Of a stretch of DNA of 64,000 nucleotides, positions 1 through 8,939 are shown piece after piece (the first letter of the stretch is position 1; each line of letters begins with the position of its first letter). Position numbers and translations under genes: made by a program. The stretch is taken from assembly GCA_013289875.1 (NCBI GenBank), contig JABCZC010000010.1, positions 1-64,000 of the forward strand, written 5' to 3'. The notes under the pieces are model-generated. The model was not told the origin of the DNA and made no database searches. It was given only the letters and a program-made list of their open reading frames with translations. The stretch is from Acidobacteriota bacterium. Its GTDB lineage: Bacteria > Acidobacteriota > Terriglobia > Terriglobales > Acidobacteriaceae.

Positions 1-1
1 C

Positions 2-1396
2 ACTCCCTTCCCGCATTTCTGGGAGCAGATGTTCGGTTCGGGACGCGCCATTCTCACGCTTCGCGAGAGCTACCGTGAGGATTTGCGCGCGGTAAAGCAG
101 GTCGCCGATTTTCGCTATGTGCGCTTTCACGCCATTCTGCACGATGAGGTGGGAGTGTACAACGAGGATGAACACGGCGAGCCTGTGTATAACTTCGCCT
201 ATGTCGATCAGATATACGACGGGTTACTCGAAAACGGCGTCCGTCCTTTCGTCGAGATCAGCTTCATGCCAAAGAAGCTGGCGTTTAATCCCGATGCGCT
301 GCATCCCTTCTGGTACAAGCAAAATGTGTCTCCACCCAAAAGCATGGAGAGGTGGGATGCGTTGATGACTCATTTCGCGCAGCATCTTGTCGACCGATAC
401 GGCATTGATGAAGTCTCGCAGTGGTACTTCGAAGTCTGGAACGAGCCGAACATCGATTTCTGGGGTGGCATTCCCCGCAAGCAGTCCTACTTCGACCTCT
501 ACGCTCACACTGCGCGTGCTCTGAAGGCTGTAAACCAGCGTCTGCGTGTAGGCGGTCCTGCCACTGCCGCCGCTGCGTGGGTGCCTGATTTCCTGAAATA
601 CGCCTCTGCCAATCACGTGTCCATTGATTTCGTCTCCACACATGGATACGCCGACGACACCGTCGAAAATCTCTTCGGCACCAATGAAGACATCCCGATG
701 GACGATCGCGTCGCGCGCGCCATCGCGATGGTTCGCGGGCAGATTCAAGCTTCAGCCATGCCGAACCTGCCGTTGATGTGGACGGAGTGGAATGTTCAGG
801 GTATGAACGAATCGCGCGACACCATTTTCGTTGGCCCCGCCCTGGCCAACACAATTCGCCAATGCCATGGCGTCGACATGTTGTCATTCTGGACTTTCTC
901 CGACGTCTTCGAAGAGGGCGGCCCGATTCCTCAACCATTCGAGGGCCACTTTGGACTCCGCGCGAAAGGCGGAATCAACAAGCCCAGCTACTATGCCTAT
1001 GGTCTGCTGCATCAGCTGGGCGATCAGCGCATCGCCAGCACATCGAACGACATCATCGCGACGAAAAGCACCGATGGATCGATTGAAATCGCTGCGTGGA
1101 ACCTGGTCGACCCCGACAAGCAGGGAACTGCCCGCACGATGGAACTGACATTTCGTGATGTGTCGCCAAATGCAAAGATCACCTTCCAGCGCGTCGATAG
1201 CGATCACGGCAATGTGCTTCCACATTACGCCGCAATGGGTAAACCACTCGATCCCACGCCAGAGCAGGTAGATCAACTAAACCGCGAAACAGCGCTGCCA
1301 CCCCCGGAAACGTCTGCGTTGAAGGACGGCAAACTTGAGTTATCACTGACTCCGAATGCGTTGGTATTAGTCAAGGTAGAAGCGAGATCTAAGTAG
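2..1396 (+). CDS. GH39-family glycoside hydrolase (beta-xylosidase-like), 5' truncated
   Basis: Retaining glycosidase of family GH39, likely acting on xylosides or related plant or exopolysaccharide sugars. The reading frame is open from base 2, and the codons before the first ATG (TPFPHFWEQ) look like ordinary family sequence, so the true start lies before the window. Counting from the ATG at 29, the acid/base glutamate is in VWNEPN (about residue 139) and the nucleophile glutamate in WTEWN (about residue 253). The C-terminal 100 residues form the usual beta-sandwich accessory region. It ends 24 bases before the amine oxidase gene and probably shares its transcript. Whether it is exported cannot be judged because the N-terminus is missing. 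Family assignment is firm; substrate is inferred. Confidence 0.88.
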   Translation, partial: TPFPHFWEQMFGSGRAILTLRESYREDLRAVKQVADFRYVRFHAILHDEVGVYNEDEHGEPVYNFAYVDQIYDGLLENGVRPFVEISFMPKKLAFNPDALHPFWYKQNVSPPKSMERWDALMTHFAQHLVDRYGIDEVSQWYFEVWNEPNIDFWGGIPRKQSYFDLYAHTARALKAVNQRLRVGGPATAAAAWVPDFLKYASANHVSIDFVSTHGYADDTVENLFGTNEDIPMDDRVARAIAMVRGQIQASAMPNLPLMWTEWNVQGMNESRDTIFVGPALANTIRQCHGVDMLSFWTFSDVFEEGGPIPQPFEGHFGLRAKGGINKPSYYAYGLLHQLGDQRIASTSNDIIATKSTDGSIEIAAWNLVDPDKQGTARTMELTFRDVSPNAKITFQRVDSDHGNVLPHYAAMGKPLDPTPEQVDQLNRETALPPPETSALKDGKLELSLTPNALVLVKVEARSK

Positions 1397-1420
1397 CTAT
1401 AAGTTACTCGCAACAAGCCT

Positions 1421-2689
1421 ATGCCAACTACTCCACATGTTGACGTTGTCGTTCTCGGAGCTGGCATCGCCGGACTTGCTGCTGCCCGCAAACTCGCCGA
1501 AGCCGGTCTGAGCGTCGTCCTGCTCGAAGCTCGCAGTCGCATCGGTGGCCGCATCTTCACCACGCGCACTCCCGCAACCGGCCTTCCAGTCGAACTCGGA
1601 GCGGAGTTCGTTCACGGCCGTCCGCCTGAACTGCTCGACCTCATTCATGAGGCGGGGCTCACCCTGTTCGAGCGCAAAGGCGAATTCCTTTGCTACGATG
1701 ACGGTCGGATCGGCGACTGCGGCTTCTTTGACGAAGCCTTTCGCTTGCTCGACAACCTGCCCGCTTCTCCCGACATGACCTTCGCCGAATTCCTCGCTCA
1801 AAAGCAGTCCTCCGAACACGTGGCCGCGCGCGCCAAAGGATACGTCGAGGGTTTCAACGCAGCAGACGCAGCCATCATAGGCACTGCCGCGTTGCTGAAA
1901 CAACAGCAGGCTGAGGAAGCCATCGCGGGCGACTGCTCCTTCCGCATCGTTGAGGGATACGATCGTCTCCCTGCTTACCTCCTCAACCGCTTCGTCACCG
2001 CCGGAGGCCAGGTCCATCTCGACACACCCGCTACGGCCATTCACTGGAAGCGGCGCGAAGTCGGCATTGAAACCGGCAATCCCAGCCTGCCCGAGATCCA
2101 TGCGCCCCGCGCCATCATCGCCTTACCCCTTGGCGTCATGCAAGGCGACGTCGTCACCATCGAACCCGCACCGTCCGGCGCGCTTGCCGCCATCCGCAAA
2201 CTCGCCATGGGCAATGCGACCCGAATCACCCTCGTATTCCGCGAGCGCTTCTGGGAGACCTCCACGCCCGACCTCAGCTTCCTGATCGCGCTGGAGAAAA
2301 CGCCGCCAACATGGTGGACAGCGGCCCCGAATCCATCTCCCACGCTGACTGGCTGGATCGCTGGCCCTCGTGCTCTCTACGCCCCGACCGGCTCGGGGCT
2401 GAAAGACGCGGCGCTCTCTGCGTTATCCACAATCTTCCAGCGCGCCGACCTCGAATCACTTTTCGTCGGTTTTCACTCACACGACTGGCAGGCCGACCCT
2501 TTCAGCCTCGGCGCATACAGCTACGCGCCCCAGGGTGCGCTTCACGCATCCGACGAGCTGGCTACCCCGGTCGAGAACACGCTCTACTTCGCCGGCGAAC
2601 ACACCGACACCACCGGACATTGGGGAACAGTCCACGCCGCCTTGCGCTCTGGCCTGCGCGCCGCCGAGCAAGTAATTACCTCAACCTGA
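1421..2689 (+). CDS. Flavin amine oxidase (FAD-dependent monoamine oxidase family)
   Basis: FAD-dependent oxidoreductase of the amine oxidase family, which oxidises amines to imines/aldehydes and passes electrons to oxygen. The N-terminus carries the dinucleotide-binding motif VLGAGIAGLAAARKLAEAG followed by an acidic strand end (LLEARSRIGGR), the hallmark of the MAO/phytoene desaturase fold. The C-terminus has the second FAD contact, LYFAGEHTD...GTVHAALRSG. The length of 422 residues is typical for bacterial members. It is cytoplasmic as far as can be seen, with no signal peptide. It lies between two glycosidase genes in the same direction, but nothing in the sequence tells its substrate. 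A heptamer repeat patch follows its stop codon. Confidence 0.87.
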   Translation: MPTTPHVDVVVLGAGIAGLAAARKLAEAGLSVVLLEARSRIGGRIFTTRTPATGLPVELGAEFVHGRPPELLDLIHEAGLTLFERKGEFLCYDDGRIGDCGFFDEAFRLLDNLPASPDMTFAEFLAQKQSSEHVAARAKGYVEGFNAADAAIIGTAALLKQQQAEEAIAGDCSFRIVEGYDRLPAYLLNRFVTAGGQVHLDTPATAIHWKRREVGIETGNPSLPEIHAPRAIIALPLGVMQGDVVTIEPAPSGALAAIRKLAMGNATRITLVFRERFWETSTPDLSFLIALEKTPPTWWTAAPNPSPTLTGWIAGPRALYAPTGSGLKDAALSALSTIFQRADLESLFVGFHSHDWQADPFSLGAYSYAPQGALHASDELATPVENTLYFAGEHTDTTGHWGTVHAALRSGLRAAEQVITST

Positions 2690-2716
2690 TAGCTAATAGC
2701 TAATCGCTAATGGCTG
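2690..2716. repeat. Short heptamer repeat patch (TAATAGC/TAATCGC/TAATGGC)
   Basis: Directly after the amine oxidase stop codon the sequence runs tagctaatagctaatcgc and then taatggctg, that is three to four imperfect 7-base units. Similar patches appear after argG (CTAATCC units near 35885) and after the YkgJ gene (near 46617). The function is unknown; it may be an intergenic simple repeat typical of this genome. Confidence 0.5.
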
Positions 2717-2776
2717 TCTTTCATGTACACTTCGCAACGACCGATTTTTCGTTCTTCGAGGAGCCCTGAAAAAGCC

Positions 2777-3964
2777 ATGTCTCGACCAAAATTTCCAGTT
2801 GCCATCGCACTTCTCGTAACCGCTTACATCCTGCCCGCCGTCTTTGCCCAGACCACCACGCTCGCCGCCACGCCACCCATGGGTTGGAACAGTTGGAACC
2901 ACTTCGCAGGCAAGGTCAGCGATGCCGATGTACGCGCCGCGGCGGATGCGCTCGTTTCAACCGGCATGCGCGACGCCGGCTATATCTACGTCAACATCGA
3001 CGACACATGGCAGGGCGAACGCGACGCGCAGGGAGTCATCCACGCCAACAATAAGTTTCCCGACATGAAAGCCCTTGCCGATTACGTTCACTCGAAGGGC
3101 CTCAAAATAGGTATTTACTCCTCGCCCGGTCCCCTCACCTGCGCTCACTACGCCGGCAGCTACCTGCATGAAGAACAGGACGCGAAGACCTACGCCGAAT
3201 GGGGCTTCGACTTTCTCAAGTACGATCTGTGCGGGTTCCGCGAGATCATGAGGAAAGAGGCGCCCAACGACCCGCAGAAAGCCTTTGCCATGCAGAAAGA
3301 CGCCTACGAAAAGATGCACAAGGCGCTCATCGCCACCGGACGTCCCATCCTATACAGCCTCTGCCAGTACGGATTGAACGATGTGTGGAAGTGGGGTACC
3401 GATGTTGGCGGCAACTCGTGGCGCACTACCGGAGACATCTCCGACCGCTACAGTCGCATGGCTGAAATCGGATTCTCCCAGGCGGGCCTCGCCAAATACG
3501 CAGGTCCCGGCCATTGGAACGATCCCGACATGCTTGAGATCGGCAACGGCGGAATGACTGAGGATCAGTACCGACAGCACATGACCCTTTGGGTCATCCT
3601 CGCCGCGCCCTTGCTCGCCGGTAACGACCTCAGCAAGATGACGCCCTCAACTCTGGCCCTCCTCATAAACAGGGAAGTCATCGCCGTCGACCAGGACCCG
3701 CTTGGCAAACAGGGCGACCGCGTCTCGGCGGTTGGTCCCACGGAGATCTGGTCCAAGCCTCTCTCGAACGGCGCATTGGTGGTCGGTCTGTTCAACCGCG
3801 CAGACGCTCCGTCGCCCATCACCCTCAAACTTCAGGATGTCGGCTTCGACAACAACGCCAAGCTCCGCGATCTGTGGAAGGGCAGCGAAGTCACCCCTAA
3901 GAACGGCGCGTATACCGTTACCGTTCCAGCCTATGGAGCCGTGCTGCTCAAGGTCAGCCGCTAG
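2777..3964 (+). CDS. GH27 alpha-galactosidase, secreted
   Basis: Retaining alpha-galactosidase of family GH27. The ORF track starts at 2723, but the ATG at 2777 is better: it opens a clear signal peptide (MSRPKFPVAIALLVTAYILPAVFAQ) and has a GAGGAG ribosome-binding site about 13 bases upstream. The mature protein begins with TPPMGWNSWNHF, the family's signature. The nucleophile aspartate is in LKYDLCGF and the acid/base aspartate in HWNDPDMLEIGNGGMT. A C-terminal beta-sandwich domain follows. It probably acts in the periplasm or outside the cell on galactosides from plant polymers, together with the GH39 enzyme upstream. Family and export are well supported. Confidence 0.92.
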   Translation: MSRPKFPVAIALLVTAYILPAVFAQTTTLAATPPMGWNSWNHFAGKVSDADVRAAADALVSTGMRDAGYIYVNIDDTWQGERDAQGVIHANNKFPDMKALADYVHSKGLKIGIYSSPGPLTCAHYAGSYLHEEQDAKTYAEWGFDFLKYDLCGFREIMRKEAPNDPQKAFAMQKDAYEKMHKALIATGRPILYSLCQYGLNDVWKWGTDVGGNSWRTTGDISDRYSRMAEIGFSQAGLAKYAGPGHWNDPDMLEIGNGGMTEDQYRQHMTLWVILAAPLLAGNDLSKMTPSTLALLINREVIAVDQDPLGKQGDRVSAVGPTEIWSKPLSNGALVVGLFNRADAPSPITLKLQDVGFDNNAKLRDLWKGSEVTPKNGAYTVTVPAYGAVLLKVSR

Positions 3965-4368
3965 GGCATTTCGCCGACAGGCATATACCGCAGCCAATAC
4001 CCTCAGGTTGCTCTTCCTTAAGAACAGCAACCTGGCGCGATTTATTGAGGCAGGCCATAACCGCGACCGCCAACAGCGTCGCAATCACACCGAAGAAGAC
4101 CTGAATACCACTGTGATGGAACGAGCGGAGGTTGTCTCCGGCGCTTTTCCTGTCGTCTGTGCATCTTTGCCACAGACAGTGATCTCGTAGCGATCGCGAA
4201 AAACGATCCGGATGTGTTCCACGCGATCTCCTCGCTGGAAACAGAGATCGGGCACACAATGCGGCCGAACGAAACCCTGATTCAAATCGTGACGCGCAGA
4301 CTCAGGGCGCAAAATGCGAGCGAAGAACAGCTGGGTTTCGAGTTATTGCCTTCCGAGTAGAGCTCGTC
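3965..4368. other. Intergenic gap with a possible decayed ORF
   Basis: Gap of about 400 bases between the alpha-galactosidase and the converging NHL-protein gene. The only protein-like stretch is the plus-strand frame described at 4142-4360. The ORF-track entries on both strands here have no recognisable domain and do not share a start or a ribosome-binding site. Confidence 0.5.
4142..4360 (+). pseudogene. Possible remnant of a small gene, no start codon
   Basis: In plus-strand frame 2 the sequence reads RFSCRLCIFATDSDLVAIA and onward through KNDPDVFHAISSLETEIG to LGFELLPSE and a stop at 4360. Composition and the regular charged/hydrophobic pattern look like real protein, including a CxxC pair (CRLC). 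No ATG/GTG with a ribosome-binding site opens this frame; the neighbouring frame (NTTVMERAEVVSGAF) may be the upstream half, so a frameshift is possible. It could also be a chance open frame. No family recognised. Confidence 0.3.
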
Positions 4369-6654
4369 CTATGGCGGGTTGACGCCCGTGCCACTGAGAT
4401 TGATGGTTTCGTAATTGGAAAGAGCGTCTTCGTCGCTCTGGTCAAGGATTGTCACTGGATAGGGTCCAAAGGTGCCAACGGCAGTAGGCATAAAACCCAA
4501 AGTTATCTCAGTCAGAGCTCCAGTAAATATTGACTGATTTGGCAGGAAAGGGCCGCCACCGCATACGGTGATACAAAAGATCGCGCCGGCGCTTGCAGGG
4601 CCCTTCGCGAACGCACTCGATCCAACCCCCACCGCACTCAGTGTGATCGAGCGACTGCTACCCACCACAACCTTTCCGAAGTCATAGGAGTAAACATATA
4701 CGCTGTTGGTTGGCGCTACAACAAACTGCCCGCCCGCGATTCCAGGGTCTTGTCCACTTATCGTGCCGCCCTCTGCACATTGGAGATTGGTTGGATCGGT
4801 GAGGCCGAACCCGATGACTTTTTCTAGTTTGTAGCCCGGAACTACGGCGACAGTCCCGCGCTCCGCATCCGCAAAAAAGAGAGCGCCGCATGGATAGACG
4901 GCAAGGCCGGTCGGCTGTTTTGTATCTGTCGGGACCAGACTGTGCGCGCCTGCAGGAGAGAACTTCAGTATGGCCCCGTGGGTAGCATTCGGGCTCGTGC
5001 CATAGCCGGCATAGACGTTGTTGAACAGGTCAGTAGCAACCGAGAGCAGCGAAGTATAGCCGCCATTGGTCACGGGGGTAGCAAAGACAGCTTCGCTGTC
5101 ATCCGGCGCTACTCTCACGATGTCGTCCCCGTTGAGGACGTAGAGATTGCCCAGGCCATCCATCGCCGAACCGATCGGGTCGGCAATGTCAGTGGCGATG
5201 CGGGAAGTCGAGCCATCCGCAGCGACGCGCAGAGTCCCCGCGACGCCTCGTTGCGTCACATAGAGATTTCCCTGTGCGTCCACGTCGGCTCCGCGGACGT
5301 TCTGCAAGCCGGAGACGATCTCGTTTCCGTTGTGAGTTACGCTGCCCGTCTTGCTGTTAAGAGCGAAAGTTCCGCATGGGCAGCGCGAGGTCACCGTCTG
5401 TGCGGCGGTCTGTGCAGCGGGCTGAAAGATGGGATGCGCCCTCAGATCCGGTGCGGGCAGGTAATAGGACGAGTATCCTCCGTCTGTGGCAGTTGCAACC
5501 AGAGGGATGCTCAGCGTTGTTACGTTGTTCTGGTCAGTGAGATTGAGGGTGCCACTCGCGTAGCCCAGAAAGAAAACAGGCCAGAAGTAGAGATAGAGCT
5601 GGGCCTGGTCCACCAATGGACCGCTGCCGGACTGTATGTCACCTTCAACGAACGGGCCGGCGGGCTCTTGCGAAAGCACCCAAGTTATGTTAGGCGTTGC
5701 GCCGAAGTTGAGCGTAAATTGAGGAGGATAAAATCCGAAATAGCCCGCCTGATCCAGCACGCCGAAATTCACAGTGCCGAGCTGAATCTGAATCAAGCTT
5801 GGGCCGTCGACGTAGTAAAGACTGCCGAGGGCATCCTGAGCGATGGGCACGGTGGGTATGCCGGCAGTGTAGAGGGCGTGCTTGTATCCACTGGTTGAGC
5901 TGATGACGACCTTTCCATGTCCAGCGATGTTGGCCTCAACAATGGGGTTGCCCTGCGGGTCCACGAAAAAGCCTTCAAGAACTGCGCTTCCCAGATCGGG
6001 CAGGAAGTTGCGCAACGGGGCGGAAAGCGTGCCTGCGCTGATGCCGCTGGTGCTGTAGCTATAGAGTTGCGCCGAGTAAGCGCCGTTTTGCACGCTGAGG
6101 ATATAGAGATGCGCAGTGCCTGGCGATCCCGGGCCGAATCCCAGCAAAGCGGCGCCGGGGATTGTCGCCATGACGGCGGGCACACCGTTGTCGGGAATCT
6201 CGACGAGCTGATCTCCGCTGAGCAGGAACAGATTATTCCCATTATCAAGTGCGATAGCGTGCTGCTTGCTCACCGACGCTAATACCGTTGTAGTGCGCGT
6301 CGGCCAGGCGGCAATTTTGAGCAGGCGTCCCGTTCCGATGTCGGCCACAAAAACATCGCCGAGGAAATCGACTGCAATGAGCGGCTGGCTGAGGCTGGAT
6401 GCGATAGTTGTGCTGGTTCCGGAGGGTGTGACCTCAATAACGCGACCAGCGACTGCGTCAGCGTAATACTGGTTGCCATCGGCATCGACGCCAATGCCGC
6501 TGATATTCGCCATAGGAACGGGTACCTTACCGATAGCTACAGGGTTTGTTCCCAGGAAGACTGGACCAGCCGAGTGCGCGATAGCCGGTGCCATGAGAAG
6601 ACTGGTGAGAACGAGAAAGAATCCGGAACGGAACCTGGAGGTGGGCGAGGGCAT
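4369..6654 (-). CDS. Secreted NHL-repeat beta-propeller protein
   Basis: Large secreted protein of unknown role. The start has a strong ribosome-binding site (AAGGAGG, 5 bases before ATG) and a signal peptide (SGFFLVLTSLLMAPAIAHSAG). The body has two propeller-like halves with repeated units such as GIGVDADGNQYYADAVAGRV and GADVDAQGNLYVTQRGVAGT, typical of NHL repeats. The last 110 residues resemble an Ash/Ig-like module (VYSYDFGKVVVGSSRSITL) that often ends such proteins. This architecture is common in Acidobacteria, where it probably serves binding at the cell surface or in the periplasm. It converges on the alpha-galactosidase gene and stands alone. Architecture is clear; function is not. 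Confidence 0.82.
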   Translation of the reverse strand: MPSPTSRFRSGFFLVLTSLLMAPAIAHSAGPVFLGTNPVAIGKVPVPMANISGIGVDADGNQYYADAVAGRVIEVTPSGTSTTIASSLSQPLIAVDFLGDVFVADIGTGRLLKIAAWPTRTTTVLASVSKQHAIALDNGNNLFLLSGDQLVEIPDNGVPAVMATIPGAALLGFGPGSPGTAHLYILSVQNGAYSAQLYSYSTSGISAGTLSAPLRNFLPDLGSAVLEGFFVDPQGNPIVEANIAGHGKVVISSTSGYKHALYTAGIPTVPIAQDALGSLYYVDGPSLIQIQLGTVNFGVLDQAGYFGFYPPQFTLNFGATPNITWVLSQEPAGPFVEGDIQSGSGPLVDQAQLYLYFWPVFFLGYASGTLNLTDQNNVTTLSIPLVATATDGGYSSYYLPAPDLRAHPIFQPAAQTAAQTVTSRCPCGTFALNSKTGSVTHNGNEIVSGLQNVRGADVDAQGNLYVTQRGVAGTLRVAADGSTSRIATDIADPIGSAMDGLGNLYVLNGDDIVRVAPDDSEAVFATPVTNGGYTSLLSVATDLFNNVYAGYGTSPNATHGAILKFSPAGAHSLVPTDTKQPTGLAVYPCGALFFADAERGTVAVVPGYKLEKVIGFGLTDPTNLQCAEGGTISGQDPGIAGGQFVVAPTNSVYVYSYDFGKVVVGSSRSITLSAVGVGSSAFAKGPASAGAIFCITVCGGGPFLPNQSIFTGALTEITLGFMPTAVGTFGPYPVTILDQSDEDALSNYETINLSGTGVNPP

Positions 6655-7144
6655 AGCAGCCTCCTTGCGTTGTGAGACGTGATCTTTCGATATCTGCCCA
6701 GTCTTCAGGGCTCAGGTTGTGGGGCCAGGGCTAAACCTTGCTGAAGGGACTGCGGATTCCAATGCGAGGTTGCCGAACAGCCAACGGCATGATAGCGCGG
6801 TTCTGTTTCTGTTGCTATGAGTTTTCAAAAGTCCTTGAAAATAAAGCCGGCGAAATGGCAGGGGTGGCTCAGTGATCCATTATTGTCGTGACTGCTGTTG
6901 CGATAGCCCGAGTATGATCGTGGCGTCGAGTCATCTCTTTTCCGTAGGGGGGTGCCGGCTAATTTTGAGCGGGTACTTCTACACTTTTCCAATCAGCACC
7001 GGACGTAACCCAGAACTTCTCACCCGACACAAACTTGCGCTGCGAGCAGTCCAGTAAGTTCCCCGATTGGCTGATCATTTCCGCATAATCAGCGAGCGCG
7101 GCGGCCTACACCGGGCGCGCAATCCGCGCCCTGTACAATGCACT
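6655..7144. other. Intergenic region, no recognisable gene
   Basis: About 490 bases between the divergent NHL-protein gene and the small unknown gene at 7145. The 61-residue ORF at 6872 has no ribosome-binding site and no protein-like pattern. A TACAAT box at 7134-7139 lies only 5 bases before the ATG at 7145; if it is a -10 box, the transcript would be leaderless. Nothing else stands out. Confidence 0.5.
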
Positions 7145-7414
7145 ATGACGAAACGGGTTGCCCGTCACGAAGCGCCAAAACCCAAGCCTGCCGCGCACGG
7201 GAAAGATGTCTCATTTAGCGAGCTTTATGTTCAGCTCTCCCGCAGGCTCGACGACATTGCGGTCAAACTGGAAAAGCGACGTCAGCGTGGATTGCTATCA
7301 ACCAAGCCCTTAATCGAAGAACTTCACGTTATCGCCGCGACTCTAAAGTTTATCGACGCGTACGTTAAGTGTGTTTACACCGTTCCAAAAACCCGCCCCC
7401 CGGAGCTCCTATAG
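7145..7414 (+). CDS. Small conserved-looking protein of unknown function (89 aa)
   Basis: The ORF track opens at 7067, but the first 26 codons look non-coding; the ATG at 7145 begins a well-formed basic protein. After a charged N-terminus (TKRVARHEAPKPKPAAHGK) the middle is helical and amphipathic (SELYVQLSRRLDDIAVKLEKR) and probably forms a short coiled coil. There is no signal peptide, membrane segment or known motif. No ribosome-binding site is visible, and the TACAAT box just upstream suggests leaderless transcription. It is not co-directional with its neighbours. No function can be assigned. Confidence 0.5.
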   Translation: MTKRVARHEAPKPKPAAHGKDVSFSELYVQLSRRLDDIAVKLEKRRQRGLLSTKPLIEELHVIAATLKFIDAYVKCVYTVPKTRPPELL

Positions 7415-7604
7415 GCGCCTGAGTCGTCGATCCGTCGGAAGTGATTAGGTGAAGCGGCAGAGAGGGAGCAGTTGTGCAAGGCCTCGATCATCGCACCGCC
7501 AGCGGCGCGAAATAGAGGCTGTGCGTCGGGTGCGCAGTTGTTGTGCTATCGCTCGTGTCGGCGTATCAGGTTTTCTGACCGGTGACTGAAAAAGTGCGCG
7601 GCTT

Positions 7605-8804
7605 TTAAAAGATGACGGGGAGTTCGGTAAGGCCGCGCAGTTCGACGGCTGGCCGCCATTGCAGAGTTTCGGGCGGCACTGCGAGTTGCAAATTCGGCAA
7701 ACGATTAAGTAAGGTTTCAAACGCAATTTCACCCTCCAATCGCGCTAGTGGCGCTCCCAAACAGTAGTGAATACCTTGACCGAACGCGACGTGTTTCGCG
7801 TCGTCTCGCACGAGGTTTAATTGCTCTGGATTGCTTGTGCAAAAAGGATCGTGGTTGGCGGCTCCCAGCACCAACAGAAGGTGACTGCCGGACGGAATCT
7901 CCTGTCCGGCAATTCGGAGTTTTTCGGCTGCGTACCGATTTACCATCTGCACCGGATTCACGAAACGCAGAAGCTCTTCGATTGTGGGCTTGATCAGCGC
8001 CGGGTCCTGCTTTAGCTTTTCGAGCTGCTCGGGATTCAGCAGCAGGGCCAACAAGCCATTGCCAATCAGATTCGCCGTGGTTTCATGTCCGGCAACAAGC
8101 AGCAGCACCAGCGTGCTGACCACTTCGGCATCGCTCAAGCGGTCGCCCTTATCCTCCGCCTCAATCAACTGCGTGACGACGTCCGGCCGCGGATTTTTGC
8201 GGTGGTCATCTACCACCTTGCGTATGTACTGAACCAATTGAGCCAGATGGGGAGTGATAACCGTATGTTCACTGCTGAGGGCGCCCGAGTTGATGAGATC
8301 GCCGGACCACTTGCGGACTTTATCTTGATCCTTCTCCGCTACGCCTAGCATCTCGCTGATGACGCGGACCGGCATCGGAAAAGCAAACTCGGAGATGAAC
8401 TCCATTTTCCCCTTCGCCTGGACTTTGTCGATCAATTCATCGGCAATCTGCTGAATGCGGCCGCGCAGCTCGCGAACATACTTGGGCTTAAATGCTTCGT
8501 TGGCGAGCGAACGCAGTCGGCCATGCTCCGGGGGATCGGCGCGAAGCATGTTTTTGCCACGGACACCGCCGATTCCCAGCAGCTCCCAAAAACTTTTCCC
8601 GCGCGCGTTGCGGATATCCTTCACCAGCCGAGTGTCCTTCAGGCCGGCGATCACGTCCTCGTAGCGGCTGACCACGTACACTTCGGTTCCATTCGGGAGA
8701 GAGGTTTTATAGACCGGCATATCGCGCCGGAGTTTTTCGTAGGAAACGTATGGGTTTGCCCTGTACTCGGCCGTCGCAAAGGGACCAGACGATTTCTTTC
8801 TCAT
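7605..8804 (-). CDS. Cytochrome P450
   Basis: Heme-thiolate monooxygenase, cytoplasmic, of the soluble bacterial CYP class (about 399 residues, normal length). The I-helix oxygen-binding motif AGHETT is present around residue 240, the K-helix ExxR as EELLR around residue 285, and the heme-ligand loop FGQGIHYCLGAPLARLE near residue 345 with its cysteine. Early sequence RADPPEHGRLRSLANEAF matches the C-helix. It would need a ferredoxin and reductase encoded elsewhere; neither is nearby. It lies 135 bases downstream of the ABC permease on the same strand and may have its own promoter. The substrate is unknown. Confidence 0.93.
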   Translation of the reverse strand: MRKKSSGPFATAEYRANPYVSYEKLRRDMPVYKTSLPNGTEVYVVSRYEDVIAGLKDTRLVKDIRNARGKSFWELLGIGGVRGKNMLRADPPEHGRLRSLANEAFKPKYVRELRGRIQQIADELIDKVQAKGKMEFISEFAFPMPVRVISEMLGVAEKDQDKVRKWSGDLINSGALSSEHTVITPHLAQLVQYIRKVVDDHRKNPRPDVVTQLIEAEDKGDRLSDAEVVSTLVLLLVAGHETTANLIGNGLLALLLNPEQLEKLKQDPALIKPTIEELLRFVNPVQMVNRYAAEKLRIAGQEIPSGSHLLLVLGAANHDPFCTSNPEQLNLVRDDAKHVAFGQGIHYCLGAPLARLEGEIAFETLLNRLPNLQLAVPPETLQWRPAVELRGLTELPVIF

Positions 8805-8939
8805 GACCGCTCAATTCTAATCGCGTGGAGTATTTTCCAAGCATTCTCCGCGAGCTCGCCGCTCTAGCATTTGTCCGCATCTTCGGCAGCTCGCTATGCC
8901 GGTGAAACGTCAGAGGAAGCGCACACGCGAACTTGAGGT

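Noticed and set aside
6872-7057. 61-aa plus-strand ORF
   Set aside because: No ribosome-binding site and composition unlike neighbouring genes.
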